Positions 1-12,639 are shown, counted from the stretch's first letter. The stretch: 64,000 nt of DNA from Hydrogenophaga sp. (GCA_030653975.1 JAURYH010000002.1:1-64000), one strand, 5' to 3'. The notes: a model not told the origin generated them from the letters alone. Numbers and translations: made by a program.

Positions 1-141
1 TCGGTGCGTTGACCAAGTGCTCAAGGACGAACTCTGGGCTCCAGGGGGATGCAGGTTTGGCGCACCAACCGACAAGATTCACTCTTCAAAAAACACAGAA
101 CGGAACATACAAGGGGGTCGCGCGCAGCGCGGCGGGGGTGG

Positions 142-1155
142 TTACAGCCTCACGAGCTGTTTGCCAAAGTTCCTGCCCTTGAGCAACCCCAGGAAAGCCT
201 CGGGCGCGTTCTCAAGGCCTTGCGCAACCGTCTCGCGTGGCCGCAGCTTGCCGGTGGCCACCAGCGTGCCCAGCTCGGTCAGCGCCTCGGGCCAGACCTC
301 CATGTGTTCGCTGACGATGAAGCCTTCGATCTTCAGGCGGTTCACCAGGATCAGCGCCGGGTTGGTCAACGGCAGCGGCGCGCCGTTGTAGCCGGCGATC
401 ATCCCGCACACGGCGATGCGGCCAAAGGCGTTCATGCGCAGCAGCACGGCGTCGAGGATCATGCCGCCCACGTTCTCAAAATAGCCATCAATGCCGTTCG
501 GACAGGCTTCCTTGAGCGCCTTGGCCAGTGAGTACATGTCCTTGTGCTGCTTGTAGTCGATGCAGGCATCAAAACCCAGTTCTTCGACCGCGTACTTGCA
601 TTTTTCAGGTCCGCCCGCGATGCCGACCGCGCGGCAGCCGCGCGCCTTGGCCAGCGCGCCAAACGCACTGCCCACCGCGCCCGTGGCGGCGCTGATGACC
701 ACCGTCTCGCCAGCCTTGGGATTGATGATCTTCACCAGACCGTACCAGGCGGTCACACCCGGCATGCCGACCGCGCCGAGGTAGTGCGAGAGCGGCACGT
801 GCGTCGTGTCCACCTTGCGCAGCGCACCCGGCTGGTCCGCATTCACCACGCTGTATTGTTGCCAGCCACCCATGCCGACCACGGGGTCCCCAGCCTTGAA
901 TTTCGGGTGCTTCGATTCCACGACTTCACCGACGGTGCCGCCGATCATGACCTCGCCCAGCGGCTGCGACGCCGCGTAGCTCTTGCTGTCGTTCATGCGG
1001 CCGCGCATGTAGGGGTCCAGGCTCAGGTAGTGGTGGCGCACGAGCACCTGGCCGTCCTGCAGCGGCGGCGTCTCGGTGGTCACGAGCTTGAAGTTGTCGA
1101 CGGTGGCTTCGCCTTGCGGGCGGTTGTCGAGCAGGATCTGTTGGTTGCTGGGCAT
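142..1155 (-). CDS. NADP-dependent oxidoreductase, MDR superfamily, CurA-like
   Basis: MPSNQQILLDNRPQGEATVDNFKL...DPYMRGRMND...SAATGAVGSAFGALAKARGCRAVGIAGG; typical of curcumin/prostaglandin-reductase type MDRs. Internal Met chosen as start. Confidence 0.88.
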   Translation of the reverse strand: MPSNQQILLDNRPQGEATVDNFKLVTTETPPLQDGQVLVRHHYLSLDPYMRGRMNDSKSYAASQPLGEVMIGGTVGEVVESKHPKFKAGDPVVGMGGWQQYSVVNADQPGALRKVDTTHVPLSHYLGAVGMPGVTAWYGLVKIINPKAGETVVISAATGAVGSAFGALAKARGCRAVGIAGGPEKCKYAVEELGFDACIDYKQHKDMYSLAKALKEACPNGIDGYFENVGGMILDAVLLRMNAFGRIAVCGMIAGYNGAPLPLTNPALILVNRLKIEGFIVSEHMEVWPEALTELGTLVATGKLRPRETVAQGLENAPEAFLGLLKGRNFGKQLVRL

Positions 1156-1178
1156 GGGGTATGTCTCCGTGGTGGGGT

Positions 1179-1976
1179 TCACTGAACCGGGCGACGCAGC
1201 GTGGGCAGGCCGACGCCGGCGGCGTCAAAGCCACCGTCGACCGCCAGCACCTGGCCGTTGATGTAGCTCGCCTGCGGGCTGCACAGGAAGCCGACCGCGT
1301 TGGCGATCTCTTCCATGCTGCCGTACCGCGCGAGCGGGATGGTGTCGTGGTAGTCGGCGCGAATGGCGGGTGTGTGCACCTTCTTCGCCATCTCGGTCTC
1401 CACCGGACCGGGCGCGATCGCGTTGACGCGGATGCCGGCGTTGCCGTATTCCACCGCCTGCTGGCGGGTCAGGTGGATCAGCGCGGCCTTGGAAGTGCCG
1501 TAGGCCACGCGCAGCGTGCTGGCGCGCAGGCCCGAGATGGAGGCGATGTTGACCACCGCACCGCCGCCGTTCTTCAACATCATCGGCGCGCAGGCCTGGG
1601 TGCAGATGAACGGACCGTCGAGGTTGGTGGCCATCACCCAGCGCCACTCGTCGTACGTGGTGTCACCGATCGGTTTGAAGGTGGCGACACCGGCGTTGTT
1701 GACCAGCGCGTCGAGCCGTCCGAAACCCGAACCGATGCGCTGCACGGCACCCGCCACCTGCAGCGGGTCCGACACGTCACCGTGGATCACCAGCAGATGG
1801 TCGGCGCGCTCACCCAGTTCCTGGCGCAGCGTGGCTTCGGTGGCGGTCAGCGTCACCGCGTCGTTGTCGATCACCGCGACGCGGTAACCCTGGTGGAAGA
1901 ACCAGCGGGCGATGGCCAGGCCGATGCCGCGGGCAGCACCGGTGACGAAGGCGACAGGCGGGTGCGAAGACGTCAT
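1179..1976 (-). CDS. SDR family NAD(P)-dependent oxidoreductase
   Basis: TGAARGIG, NNAG, YGTSKAA motifs; stop overlaps next gene region in operon. Confidence 0.9.
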   Translation of the reverse strand: MTSSHPPVAFVTGAARGIGLAIARWFFHQGYRVAVIDNDAVTLTATEATLRQELGERADHLLVIHGDVSDPLQVAGAVQRIGSGFGRLDALVNNAGVATFKPIGDTTYDEWRWVMATNLDGPFICTQACAPMMLKNGGGAVVNIASISGLRASTLRVAYGTSKAALIHLTRQQAVEYGNAGIRVNAIAPGPVETEMAKKVHTPAIRADYHDTIPLARYGSMEEIANAVGFLCSPQASYINGQVLAVDGGFDAAGVGLPTLRRPVQ

Positions 1977-2401
1977 CAGTCGGTCCTGAGGGTGTTCAGC
2001 GCCTGGGTGGACTTGCCCACCGGCAGGCGCGGCACGAACTTGAAGGTGCCGGTGGCGTGGGCGCAGAGCTTGCCCTCGGCGTCGAAGAGGCTGCCTTCGG
2101 TGAAGGCCATGGTGGCGGTGCGGTGCAGCAGCCTGCCTTTGGCGAGCAGCACCCCCTTGGCCGCGCGCATGAAGCTGGTTTTCATCTCGATGGTGACGCA
2201 GCCCATGGCAGGCTCCACCGAACGCGCCGCGTGCGCCATCACCACGTCGAGCAAGGTCATGCTGGCGCCGCCGTGCACCACGTTGAAGGAGTTTTCATGC
2301 TCGGGCCTGGGCGCGAAAGCGATCTCCGCTTCCCCGCCTTCGAACTTCTGCAGTTCGAAGCCAAGCAGTTCAACGAATGGGATGTGGACCGAGAACTCCA
2401 C
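1976..2401 (-). CDS. PaaI-family hotdog thioesterase
   Basis: HENSFNVVHGGASMTLLDVVMAHAARS hotdog signature. Confidence 0.85.
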   Translation of the reverse strand: MEFSVHIPFVELLGFELQKFEGGEAEIAFAPRPEHENSFNVVHGGASMTLLDVVMAHAARSVEPAMGCVTIEMKTSFMRAAKGVLLAKGRLLHRTATMAFTEGSLFDAEGKLCAHATGTFKFVPRLPVGKSTQALNTLRTD

Positions 2402-3193
2402 TCAACCTCCTGTGATGACAGAGACGCCACCATCCACCGCCAGCCATTGGCCCGTGATGTGTTTGCCGGCATCCGACGCGTACAGCACGGTCAGGCCCTT
2501 CAGGTCTTCGTCGTCGCCCAGGCGGCGCAGGGGGGCGTGTGAAGCCAGCTTCTCTTCGCCCATGGCTTTCAGGGTGCCCTGCGTCATCTTGCTCGGGAAG
2601 AAGCCCGGGCAGATGGCGTTGACGCGGATGCCATGTTCGCCCCATTCGGCGGCCAGCGCACGGGTGAAGTTGATCACCGCGCCCTTGGAGGTGTTGTAGG
2701 CAATCGTCTTCATGCCCGAGGGGTTGCCGCCCAGGCCGGCGATGCTGGCGGTGTTGATGATGCTGCCCGTGCGGCGCGGGATCATGCTGGCCTTGGCGAT
2801 CAGCTGGCTGAGCAGGAAGTAGCTGCGCACGTTGAGGTTCATCACCTTGTCCCAGGCTTCGAGCGGGTGGTCTTCGGCGGGCGCGCCCCAGGCGGCACCG
2901 GCGTTGTTGATGAGGATATCCACCTCGCCCACGCGCTGCAGGGTTTCGCTGGTGAGGCGGCGGATGTCTTCGTCGAGCGAGCAGTCGGCGGCGATCCAGC
3001 GCGCGTCGATGCCGGCGGCCTGCAGCTCGGCGGTGGCCTCTTCCAGATCGGTGGCCTTGCGCGAGCTGATCACCACGCGGGCGCCGGCCTCACCGAGGGC
3101 ATGGGCCATCTGCAGGCCCAGGCCGCGCGATCCGCCGGTGACGAGCGCCGTCTTGCCTTTGAGGTCGAAAAGTTGCTGGATGTTTCGGGTCAT
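2402..3193 (-). CDS. SDR family oxidoreductase
   Basis: TGGSRGLG, NNAG, YNTSKGA motifs; directly abuts the thioesterase. Confidence 0.9.
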   Translation of the reverse strand: MTRNIQQLFDLKGKTALVTGGSRGLGLQMAHALGEAGARVVISSRKATDLEEATAELQAAGIDARWIAADCSLDEDIRRLTSETLQRVGEVDILINNAGAAWGAPAEDHPLEAWDKVMNLNVRSYFLLSQLIAKASMIPRRTGSIINTASIAGLGGNPSGMKTIAYNTSKGAVINFTRALAAEWGEHGIRVNAICPGFFPSKMTQGTLKAMGEEKLASHAPLRRLGDDEDLKGLTVLYASDAGKHITGQWLAVDGGVSVITGG

Positions 3194-3220
3194 GGGAAGT
3201 GTCTCCTGTGGATGGGTTGT

Positions 3221-5044
3221 TCAGAAAGCGGTTTCGGGCAGGCTGGCGCAGGTCTGGTCGCGCGCGCTCACCACCAGCAGCCAGGCGCCGGTTTTCGGCA
3301 GTTCGTAGTGGAAAAAATAACGCATGGCGCCCAGGCGCCCGGTGCGCGCGGGCGCGTCGTGCGAAGCCTGCGCCGCGAGCGCCACGTCGAGCCAGATCCA
3401 GGCCAGCACCGTGTGACCAAAGGCCTGCAGGTAGGGCACGGCGTTGGCCAGCGCGTCGCCCGGATTCCCGGTAGCCCAGGCGGCTTTGGTGGCCGCCCCC
3501 ACCTGCGCCAACGCCTGGCCCAGCGTGTTGGCGTGTGCGGCGAGTTCGGGCACCTGGATGGCGCGCTGAATGGTGGCGTTGGTGCGGTCGGCCAGCAACT
3601 GCAGGCCCTTGCCGTTTTCCATCAGCACCTTGCGGCCCAGCAGGTCCATGCCCTGGATGCCGTGCGTGCCTTCGTGGATCATGTTGAGGCGGTTGTCGCG
3701 CCAGTACTGCTCCACGGGGAAGTCGCGCGTGTAGCCATAGCCACCGTGCACCTGGATCGCCAGCGAGTTGGCCTCCAGGCACCATTCGCTGGGCCAGCTC
3801 TTGGCGATGGGGGTCAGCACCTCCAGCAGCAGGCGCGCGTCGTCCGCGGCCTCGGGCGCGCCGGTGTGCTGTTCGTCCACCAGCCGGGCGCAATACAGCT
3901 CCAGCGCCAGCGCGCCTTCGCAATAGCTCTTCTGCGCCAGCAGCATGCGTTTCACGTCGGCGTGTTCGATGATGCGCACCTGGGGTGCGGCCGCGTCTTT
4001 TCCGCCTGTTGTGACCGGTCGCCCTTGCGGCCGGTTCTTCGCGTAGTCGAGGCTCGCGTGGTAGCCCGCCATGCCCAGCATGGTGGCCGCCATGCCGACG
4101 CCGATGCGTGCCTCGTTCATCATGTGGAACATGCACTGCAGGCCCCTGCCGGGTTGCCCAACGAGGTAGCCCACGGCTCCCGCTGCACCGCGCACCGGGT
4201 ACTTGCCTTCGCCGAAGTTCAACAAGGTGTTGGTCGTTCCGCGCCAGCCACATTTGTGGTTCAGGCCGGCCAGCGCCACGTCGTTGCGCTCGCCGGTCAG
4301 CTGCCCTTCGGTGTCCACCAGCTTCTTGGGCACGATGAACAGCGAGATGCCTTTCACGCCCGGCACCAGCTTGCCCCCCGCGTCGGGGATCTTGGCCAGC
4401 ACGAGGTGGATGATGTTCTCCGTCAGCTCGTGTTCACCGGCCGAGATCCACATCTTGTTGCCGCGCAGGCGGTAGCGCGGTCCGAGCGGGTCGGCCTCGA
4501 AACCTTCGCCATCGGGCACCGCTCGCGTCACAACGTCGCTCAAAGATGAACCGGCCTGCGGTTCGCTCAGACACATGGTGCCGGAGAACCGGCCACTGAA
4601 CTCGTTGAGCGCGAACACGCGCTTCTGCGCCTCGGTGCCGTGTTTCATCAGCAGGTTGGCGTTGCCGGTGGTGAGCATGCCGCTGCCGATGCTCACCGAG
4701 GCCATGGCAAAAAAGGCGTTGGCCGCGGCCTCCACGGTGTAGGGCAGCTGCATGCCGCCAATCTCATAGTCCTGCGCGGCGCTGAGCATGCCGCTCTCGG
4801 CATAGGCCTTCTGCGCGTCGTGCGTGGCCTGCGGCAGGATCACCTTTTCGCCATCGAACCGGGGCTCCTGCGTGTCCACCAGGCGGTTGAAGGGTGCGTA
4901 CTTCTCGCGTGCGATGCGCTCGCAGGTGTCGAGCACGGCGTCAAAGGTTTCTCGGCTGTGGTCTTTGAACCGTTCACGCTGGCTGAGCGATTCGGCACCC
5001 AGCCAGTCGTGGAGCAGAAAGTCGATGGTGGGGCGAAGACTCAT
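3221..5044 (-). CDS. acyl-CoA dehydrogenase (long type with C-terminal extension)
   Basis: MSLRPTIDFLLHDWLGAESLSQRERF...MCLSEPQAGSSLSDV...QVHGGYGYTRDFPVEQYWRDNRLNMIHEGTHGIQ. The track ORF (to 6226) reads through upstream sequence; start set at ATG 5044. Confidence 0.92.
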   Translation of the reverse strand: MSLRPTIDFLLHDWLGAESLSQRERFKDHSRETFDAVLDTCERIAREKYAPFNRLVDTQEPRFDGEKVILPQATHDAQKAYAESGMLSAAQDYEIGGMQLPYTVEAAANAFFAMASVSIGSGMLTTGNANLLMKHGTEAQKRVFALNEFSGRFSGTMCLSEPQAGSSLSDVVTRAVPDGEGFEADPLGPRYRLRGNKMWISAGEHELTENIIHLVLAKIPDAGGKLVPGVKGISLFIVPKKLVDTEGQLTGERNDVALAGLNHKCGWRGTTNTLLNFGEGKYPVRGAAGAVGYLVGQPGRGLQCMFHMMNEARIGVGMAATMLGMAGYHASLDYAKNRPQGRPVTTGGKDAAAPQVRIIEHADVKRMLLAQKSYCEGALALELYCARLVDEQHTGAPEAADDARLLLEVLTPIAKSWPSEWCLEANSLAIQVHGGYGYTRDFPVEQYWRDNRLNMIHEGTHGIQGMDLLGRKVLMENGKGLQLLADRTNATIQRAIQVPELAAHANTLGQALAQVGAATKAAWATGNPGDALANAVPYLQAFGHTVLAWIWLDVALAAQASHDAPARTGRLGAMRYFFHYELPKTGAWLLVVSARDQTCASLPETAF

Positions 5045-5147
5045 GGCGTGCGATGGTTCTGGAGAAAGCGCTAGTGTGCCGACCCCGTCTTCAACAGACC
5101 AGAGGCGTGGCCGCAGGCAGGGCCGGAATTCGTCCCGCAGGGGACAA

Positions 5148-5168
5148 ACCGGCCCGCGCCGGGCCGGT
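5148..5168. terminator. stem-loop downstream of the Bug-type receptor gene
   Basis: ACCGGCCC-GCGCC-GGGCCGGT perfect 8-bp stem just after the stop at 5182, followed on the reverse strand by a short T run. Confidence 0.45.
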
Positions 5169-5181
5169 GTCCCTGTCCCGC

Positions 5182-6150
5182 TTATTGCGGTTCGATCTTG
5201 GCGTCCTTGATGGCCTTGGCCCACTTGGCGGTTTCGGCCACGCTGCGCCTGGCCAGGTCGGCCGGGGTGCCGGGCTCCACCGCGAAGCCGATGCCGGCGA
5301 ACCGCTCCTGGATCTCCTTGCTGCTGGCCGCTTCGTTCACCGCCTTGTTGAGCTTGGCCACAATGTCGGGCGGTGTGCCAGCGGGTGCGAACACCGCGAA
5401 GTAGGCGATCAGCTCGTAGTCCTTCAGGCCCAGCGCTTCGTTCACGGTGGGCAGCTCGGGCACGGCCGGTGAGCGCTTGGCCGAGGTCACGGCCAGGCCG
5501 CGCACCTTGCCTGCCTTTACCTGCGGCAGCATCACCGCGAAGTCGGCGCTGAACATGTGCACCACGCCACCGATCAGGTCGGTCATGGCGGCGGGTCCAC
5601 TCTTGTACGACACGTTGGTGAGCTGGATGCCGGCCATGCCCGCCATCATCTCGGTGGACACCAGCTGCGAGGTGCTGGCGCTGGCGAAGTTGATGCTGTT
5701 GGGCTTGGCCTTGGCCATGTCCACCAGCTCGCGCAGGGTCTTGGCCGGCACGTCGTTGTTGACCGCCATGATCAGCGGCACCGAGCCCATGTAGGCCACG
5801 GGCGCGAACGCCGTATCCTGGTCGTAGGGCAGCTTCTTCATCAGGCTCTTGAGCGCGGCGTTGGTGCTGTTGGTGCCGATCAGGATGGTGTAGCCATCGG
5901 GCGCGGCCTTGGCCACCGCATCGGCCCCCAGCAGGCCGTTGGCGCCGGGCTTGTTGTCCACCACGATGGTCTGCCCCAGGGATTCCTGCATCTTCAGCGC
6001 GAAGGCGCGGCCGATGGTGTCGGTGGCGCTGCCGGCGGCAAAGGGCACCACGGCCTTGATCGGCCGGTCGGGCCAGGCCTGGGCCAGGGCAGCTGATGAA
6101 CACGCCAGCGCAGTGGCTGTGATGGCCAGCAATCGGAACACAGGACGCAT
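5182..6150 (-). CDS. tripartite tricarboxylate transporter substrate-binding protein (Bug family)
   Basis: Signal peptide MRPVFRLLAITATALACSSAALAQAWPDRPIKAVVPFAAGSATDTIGR; GTNSTNAA; Bug-fold hallmarks. Confidence 0.9.
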   Translation of the reverse strand: MRPVFRLLAITATALACSSAALAQAWPDRPIKAVVPFAAGSATDTIGRAFALKMQESLGQTIVVDNKPGANGLLGADAVAKAAPDGYTILIGTNSTNAALKSLMKKLPYDQDTAFAPVAYMGSVPLIMAVNNDVPAKTLRELVDMAKAKPNSINFASASTSQLVSTEMMAGMAGIQLTNVSYKSGPAAMTDLIGGVVHMFSADFAVMLPQVKAGKVRGLAVTSAKRSPAVPELPTVNEALGLKDYELIAYFAVFAPAGTPPDIVAKLNKAVNEAASSKEIQERFAGIGFAVEPGTPADLARRSVAETAKWAKAIKDAKIEPQ

Positions 6151-6197
6151 GAAAGTCTCCTTGGGGTGGTTGTGAAAAGGCAAAGTCAGTGTAGGGC

Positions 6198-6530
6198 TCA
6201 GATCGGCAGATCCAGCACGGCGGCACTCAGGGTTTTACCGTGGGCATCGAGGGCCAGCGAGCGCGTGACGCCGCCGCCCAGGGCGTCGAACATCACGAAA
6301 TGCACCGCGGCAAGATCGGGCAAGGTGTAGCGCTGCACCGGGCCTTGCACCACGCCGGCAAAGTGGGCCTGCACCCGCTCGACGCTGAGCAGGTGCTCCA
6401 TCTCGGGGTAGTCGGCCGGATCCAGCGCGATCACGCTGAGCGTGGCGCGGTTGCCCTTGTCGCCCGAGCGGGCGAGTGCGATGTCGCGCAGCGTGCGGTG
6501 GGGGGCTGTTTTTTTTGATGGTGTTGTCAT
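6198..6530 (-). CDS. AtuA-related small protein (C-terminal AtuA-like domain)
   Basis: LRDIALARSGDKGNRATLSVIALDPADYPEM...; small partner often encoded beside AtuA/DUF1446. Confidence 0.7.
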   Translation of the reverse strand: MTTPSKKTAPHRTLRDIALARSGDKGNRATLSVIALDPADYPEMEHLLSVERVQAHFAGVVQGPVQRYTLPDLAAVHFVMFDALGGGVTRSLALDAHGKTLSAAVLDLPI

Positions 6531-6531
6531 G

Positions 6532-7893
6532 TCAAGCTTCCGCGCTCAGTTCGAGGATGTCGCAGCGGGCACGAACCGCCGAGCGCGGCACCAGGGCCGA
6601 GGCCGCGGCAATCACCTCGCGCACCGACTGCGTCACACCGCCACCGCCCGCCGGGCCGTTGAGGTAGAGCGCCTCCACTTCCTGGCCCACGGCTTCGGCC
6701 TGCGCGCGGTTGGCGCAGCGCACCGCCAGGCGCACGCGCACCTCGTAGGGTTCGCGGTCCGCGCCCAGCCGCGGGCCGTGCATGGCGTTCACGCCGATCA
6801 GCTCGGCGCGGTGTTCCAGACCCGTGAGGCCATGGGACAACGTGGCGTCATCCAGCCGGTGGCGCAGGATGGACAGCGCCAGTTCCCCGCGCGCCCGGGC
6901 GCCCGGGCCGGCGTAGGAAATCTGGCCCTCGCCGATGAAACCGTCGCGATAGCCCAGCGTGACCTTCAGCTGTTCGGGGCGCATGTGTCCGCTGGCGCCC
7001 AACGCCTGCACCCGGTCGGGCGCCAGTTGGCTGAAACGCACCTGCGAAAAATCCCCCACCACATCGGCCTGCAGGTAATGCGCGGGGTCTTCCACTTCGT
7101 AGAGCAGTTGCGCGGTGCAGCTGAGCCGGTCCACCCGCCCGCCGGTGCCCGGCAGTTTGGTGATGACCGCGCTGCCGTCGGCCGAGACCTCGGCCAGCGG
7201 GAAACCCACGCGGTGCAGGTCGGGAACGTCCACATGGCCCGGGTCGGCCAGGTAGCCGCCGCTGACCTGGGCCGCGCACTCCAGCAGATGGCCGACCAGC
7301 AAGCCCTGGCCGAGGTGGTGCCAGTCGTCGTCGGCCCAGCCAAAGTGCGCCATGAGCGGCGCCACAAACAGCGACGGGTCGGCCACGCGGCCGGTGACGA
7401 TCACGTTCACGTCCGCCTGCAGCGCGGGCAACAAGGCGTCGGCGCCGAGGTAGGCGTTGGCCGAGATCAGGCGGCCGTCCAGCGAACGCACGCTGTCGGG
7501 CGAATCCATCAGCGGCACGTCGTTCGCCAGCATCCAGGGCAAGACATCGTCGCCCGTCACCACCGCCACGCGCAGGCGCGGCAGACCCAGTTCGCGCGCC
7601 ACGTCCAGCACCGCCTGCCCGGCCGCCATCGGGTTGGCGGCGCCCATGTTGGTGATGATGGTCACGCCGTTGCGCACACAGGCCGGCAGCACGGCGCGCA
7701 TGCGCGCCTGGAGCATCGGGTCGTACCCGGCCTGCGGATCGTGGGCACGGCGCAGCTGGGCCAGCGCGATGGTGCGCTCGGCCAGGCACTCGAACACCAG
7801 AGCATCGAGCTCGCCGCGCTCGGCCAGCTCCAGCGCGGGGTCGATGCGGTCACCGGCGTAGCCGGCGCCGGAGCCGATGCGGTAGGGAGTCAT
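6532..7893 (-). CDS. acyclic terpene utilization AtuA family protein (DUF1446)
   Basis: MTPYRIGSGAGYAGDRIDPALELAERGELDALVFECLAERTIALAQ; TGRVADPSLFVAPL; typical DUF1446. Confidence 0.88.
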   Translation of the reverse strand: MTPYRIGSGAGYAGDRIDPALELAERGELDALVFECLAERTIALAQLRRAHDPQAGYDPMLQARMRAVLPACVRNGVTIITNMGAANPMAAGQAVLDVARELGLPRLRVAVVTGDDVLPWMLANDVPLMDSPDSVRSLDGRLISANAYLGADALLPALQADVNVIVTGRVADPSLFVAPLMAHFGWADDDWHHLGQGLLVGHLLECAAQVSGGYLADPGHVDVPDLHRVGFPLAEVSADGSAVITKLPGTGGRVDRLSCTAQLLYEVEDPAHYLQADVVGDFSQVRFSQLAPDRVQALGASGHMRPEQLKVTLGYRDGFIGEGQISYAGPGARARGELALSILRHRLDDATLSHGLTGLEHRAELIGVNAMHGPRLGADREPYEVRVRLAVRCANRAQAEAVGQEVEALYLNGPAGGGGVTQSVREVIAAASALVPRSAVRARCDILELSAEA

Positions 7894-7956
7894 CGTTTCA
7901 GTATGGTGCGACAGGCGAGCGGTGGACATGGGGTGAACCCCGGCACCGGCGCCCGT

Positions 7957-8397
7957 TCAGGTTGGCGACGCCGGCAACGCGGCGATGGTGCCCTGCGCCA
8001 CCGCGCAGAGCTTTTCTTCCCCGTCTTTCACCACGAACACATCGCAACGGCAGACCGCCTGCGACTTGCCCGTGTGCACCGCGTGGGCGCGCGCGATCAG
8101 GCGCTCGCCGATGGCCGGGCGCAGGTAGTTGATCTTGAACTCGGACGTGACCACCGGCACGCGCAGGGCCGTGCCGCCCGCGTAGGTGAGCGCGTTGTCG
8201 GCGGCGTAGCTGAGCACGCCACCGTGCACGAAGCCGTGCTGCTGCTTGACCGCTTCCGTGATCGGCACCTGCAGTTCGCAACGGCCTGGCGAGAGCGCCG
8301 CCAGCTCGGCGCCGATGAGTGTGGAAAAAGGCTGCGAGGCCAGGACCTCTCGACCCATCGCCAGAAACACCTCGGGCCTGACGGTGACGTCGCTCAC
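7957..8397 (-). CDS. PaaI-family thioesterase
   Basis: QQHGFVHGGVLSYAADNALTYAGG hotdog motif. Confidence 0.85.
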   Translation of the reverse strand: MSDVTVRPEVFLAMGREVLASQPFSTLIGAELAALSPGRCELQVPITEAVKQQHGFVHGGVLSYAADNALTYAGGTALRVPVVTSEFKINYLRPAIGERLIARAHAVHTGKSQAVCRCDVFVVKDGEEKLCAVAQGTIAALPASPT

Positions 8398-8406
8398 CGG
8401 AAGTCC

Positions 8407-9582
8407 TTACAAAACCTCGAAAACACCAGCCGCACCCATGCCACCGCCGATGCACATCGTCACGCAGACGCGCTTGGCACCGCGGCGCTTGCCTTCGATC
8501 AGCGCGTGGCCGGTCAGGCGCTGGCCCGACACGCCGTAGGGGTGGCCCACGGCGATGGCGCCGCCGTTGACGTTGAGCTTGTCGTGCGGAATGCCCAGCT
8601 TGTCGCGGCAGTAGAGCACCTGCACCGCGAAGGCCTCGTTGAGTTCCCACAGGTCGATGTCGCTGACCTTCAGGCCCAGGCGCGCGAGCACCTTGGGAAT
8701 GGCGAACACCGGGCCGATGCCCATTTCGTCGGGTTCACAGCCCGCGACAGCGAAGCCCAGGAAACGCCCCAGCGGCTGCAGGCCGCGTTTCTGTACCAGG
8801 GTTTCGTCCATCACCACGCAGGCACCCGCGCCGTCGCTGAACTGGCTGGCGTTGCCGGCCGAGATCAGGCCGCCGGGCAGTGCGGAGCGCAGACCGTGGA
8901 TGCTGTCGAACGTGGTTCCGGCGCGGATGCCTTCGTCGTTCTCGACCGTGACCTGTTTGGTCATCAGGCCCATCACCTTGTCGGCCACGCCGGCGGTCAC
9001 GGTGATGGGGGCGATCTCGGCCTTGAACAGGCCGGCTTCCAGCGCGGCCGTGGCCTTCTGCTGGCTGGCGGCGCCGTACTCGTCCATGGCGTCGCGGCCG
9101 ATGCCGTAGCGCTTGGCCACCTGTTCGGCGGTCTGCAGCATGTTCCAGTAGATCTCGGGCTTCTGCTTTTCCAGCGCCAGGTCCTTGAGCATGTGCTGGT
9201 TCATTTCCTGCTGCACGCAGGAGATGCTCTCCACACCACCGGCCACATAGACCGAGCCTTCGCCAGCGATGATGCGCTGCGCGGCCAGGGCGATGGTCTG
9301 CAGACCCGAGGAGCAGAAGCGGTTGACGGTCATGCCCGATACCGTGATCGGCAGGCCGGCCTTGAGCGCGATCTGGCGCGCGATGTTGGCCCCCGTCGCG
9401 CCCTCGGGGTTGGCGCAACCCATGATCACGTCTTCGACTTCAGCGGCGTCGATGCCGGCGCGTTGCACGGCGTGCTGCACGGCGTGGCCACCAAGCGTGG
9501 CGCCATGGGTCATGTTGAAGGCGCCCTTCCAGCTCTTGGCCAGGGGCGTGCGGGCGGTTGAAACGATGACGGCGTTGGTCAT
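8407..9582 (-). CDS. acetyl-CoA C-acyltransferase (thiolase)
   Basis: [67 protein letters not shown]. Confidence 0.95.
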   Translation of the reverse strand: MTNAVIVSTARTPLAKSWKGAFNMTHGATLGGHAVQHAVQRAGIDAAEVEDVIMGCANPEGATGANIARQIALKAGLPITVSGMTVNRFCSSGLQTIALAAQRIIAGEGSVYVAGGVESISCVQQEMNQHMLKDLALEKQKPEIYWNMLQTAEQVAKRYGIGRDAMDEYGAASQQKATAALEAGLFKAEIAPITVTAGVADKVMGLMTKQVTVENDEGIRAGTTFDSIHGLRSALPGGLISAGNASQFSDGAGACVVMDETLVQKRGLQPLGRFLGFAVAGCEPDEMGIGPVFAIPKVLARLGLKVSDIDLWELNEAFAVQVLYCRDKLGIPHDKLNVNGGAIAVGHPYGVSGQRLTGHALIEGKRRGAKRVCVTMCIGGGMGAAGVFEVL

Positions 9583-9622
9583 GGTTGGTTCCTAATCTTG
9601 TTCGGTGTTCGGACGGGGCGGA

Positions 9623-11731
<2,109 letters not shown>

Positions 11732-11776
11732 GGAATCTCCTCTGTGTGGATCGGGAAAAAGGTGCACGCCCGAAAA

Positions 11777-11794
11777 AACGAACGGTCGTGCGAT
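11777..11794. promoter_or_regulatory. dyad operator copy 1 (AACGAACGGTCGTGCGAT)
   Basis: Shares a 19-nt core AAAAACGAACGGTCGTGCG with the site at 20505; lies 46 bp upstream of the FadB/J-like ATG. Confidence 0.75.
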
Positions 11795-11871
11795 TCTAGG
11801 GAATTTGTGCGCTGCGGCAAGTGCCACCTGTCGCTATAGAGTCATCGGCGCGCGTGCCTGCGACCAGGATG

Positions 11872-11944
11872 CCGTGGAACCGGCTTTGCCGGGCCACTGG
11901 CATCGCCCCCTCGGGGGGTGACGCCGCAGGCGGCGCAGGGGGGT
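11872..11944. repeat. intergenic palindromic repeat (family D), also a possible terminator
   Basis: GTGGAACCGGCTTTGCCGGGCC...GCCCCCTCGGGGGGTGACGCCGCAGGCGGCGCAGGGGGG; homologous to 16067-16140. Confidence 0.65.
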
Positions 11945-12639
11945 CATACTTCAAGCCACTCTTTGCGCGTATAGGGATCTGCTCTGAGGCTTTCGGGCGT
12001 GCCGTGGAACACGATGCTGCCGTGGCCCATGACCAGCGCGCGGTCTGAAATGGCCATCGCGATGGTGAGCTTCTGTTCGATCAGCAGCACCGACACGCCG
12101 CGGCTTTTCAGCTTCTGCAGGTACTCGCCGACCAGCTCCACGATCTTGGGCGCCAGGCCTTCGGTGGGTTCGTCGATGATGATCAGGTCGGGGTCGCCCA
12201 TGAGCGTGCGGCACAGCGTGAGCATCTGCTGCTCGCCACCCGACAACACGCCGGCTTCGGTGTGCTCCCGCTCCTTCAGGCGCGGGAACATCGCGTACAT
12301 GTCATTGAAACTCCAGCGCACGTCTTTGACCTTGCCTTTCTGTCCCAGCTGCAGGTTCTGGTGCACGGTGAGCTTGGGGAAGATGTCGCGGTTTTCTGGC
12401 ACGTAGCCCAGCCCCAGGTGCGCGACCTCGAAGGGCTTTTTGCCCTGGATGGACTGCCCTTTCCAGTTGATGGTGCCTTCGCAGTCGACCAGGCCCATGA
12501 TGGCCTTGGCGGTGGTGGAACGGCCCGATCCGTTGCGCCCGAGCAGCGCCACGATCTCGCCTTGACCAACATCGAACGAGACGCCGTGCAGCACATGGCT
12601 CTTGCCGTAGTAGGCGTGGAGGTTTTCGATTTTCAGCAT
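11944..12639 (-). CDS. branched-chain amino acid-type ABC transporter ATP-binding protein (LivF-like)
   Basis: MLKIENLHAYYGKSHVLHGVSFDVGQGEIVALLGRNGSGRSTTAKAIMGL; LSGGEQQM; Walker B. Confidence 0.93.
   Translation of the reverse strand: MLKIENLHAYYGKSHVLHGVSFDVGQGEIVALLGRNGSGRSTTAKAIMGLVDCEGTINWKGQSIQGKKPFEVAHLGLGYVPENRDIFPKLTVHQNLQLGQKGKVKDVRWSFNDMYAMFPRLKEREHTEAGVLSGGEQQMLTLCRTLMGDPDLIIIDEPTEGLAPKIVELVGEYLQKLKSRGVSVLLIEQKLTIAMAISDRALVMGHGSIVFHGTPESLRADPYTRKEWLEV

Noticed and set aside
2633-4549. 638-aa forward ORF
   Set aside because: Antisense to SDR and acyl-CoA dehydrogenase; H/Q/A/V/G-rich shadow-frame composition typical of GC-rich DNA.
6442-9561. 1039-aa forward ORF
   Set aside because: Antisense shadow of AtuA, thioesterase and thiolase; no domain recognised.
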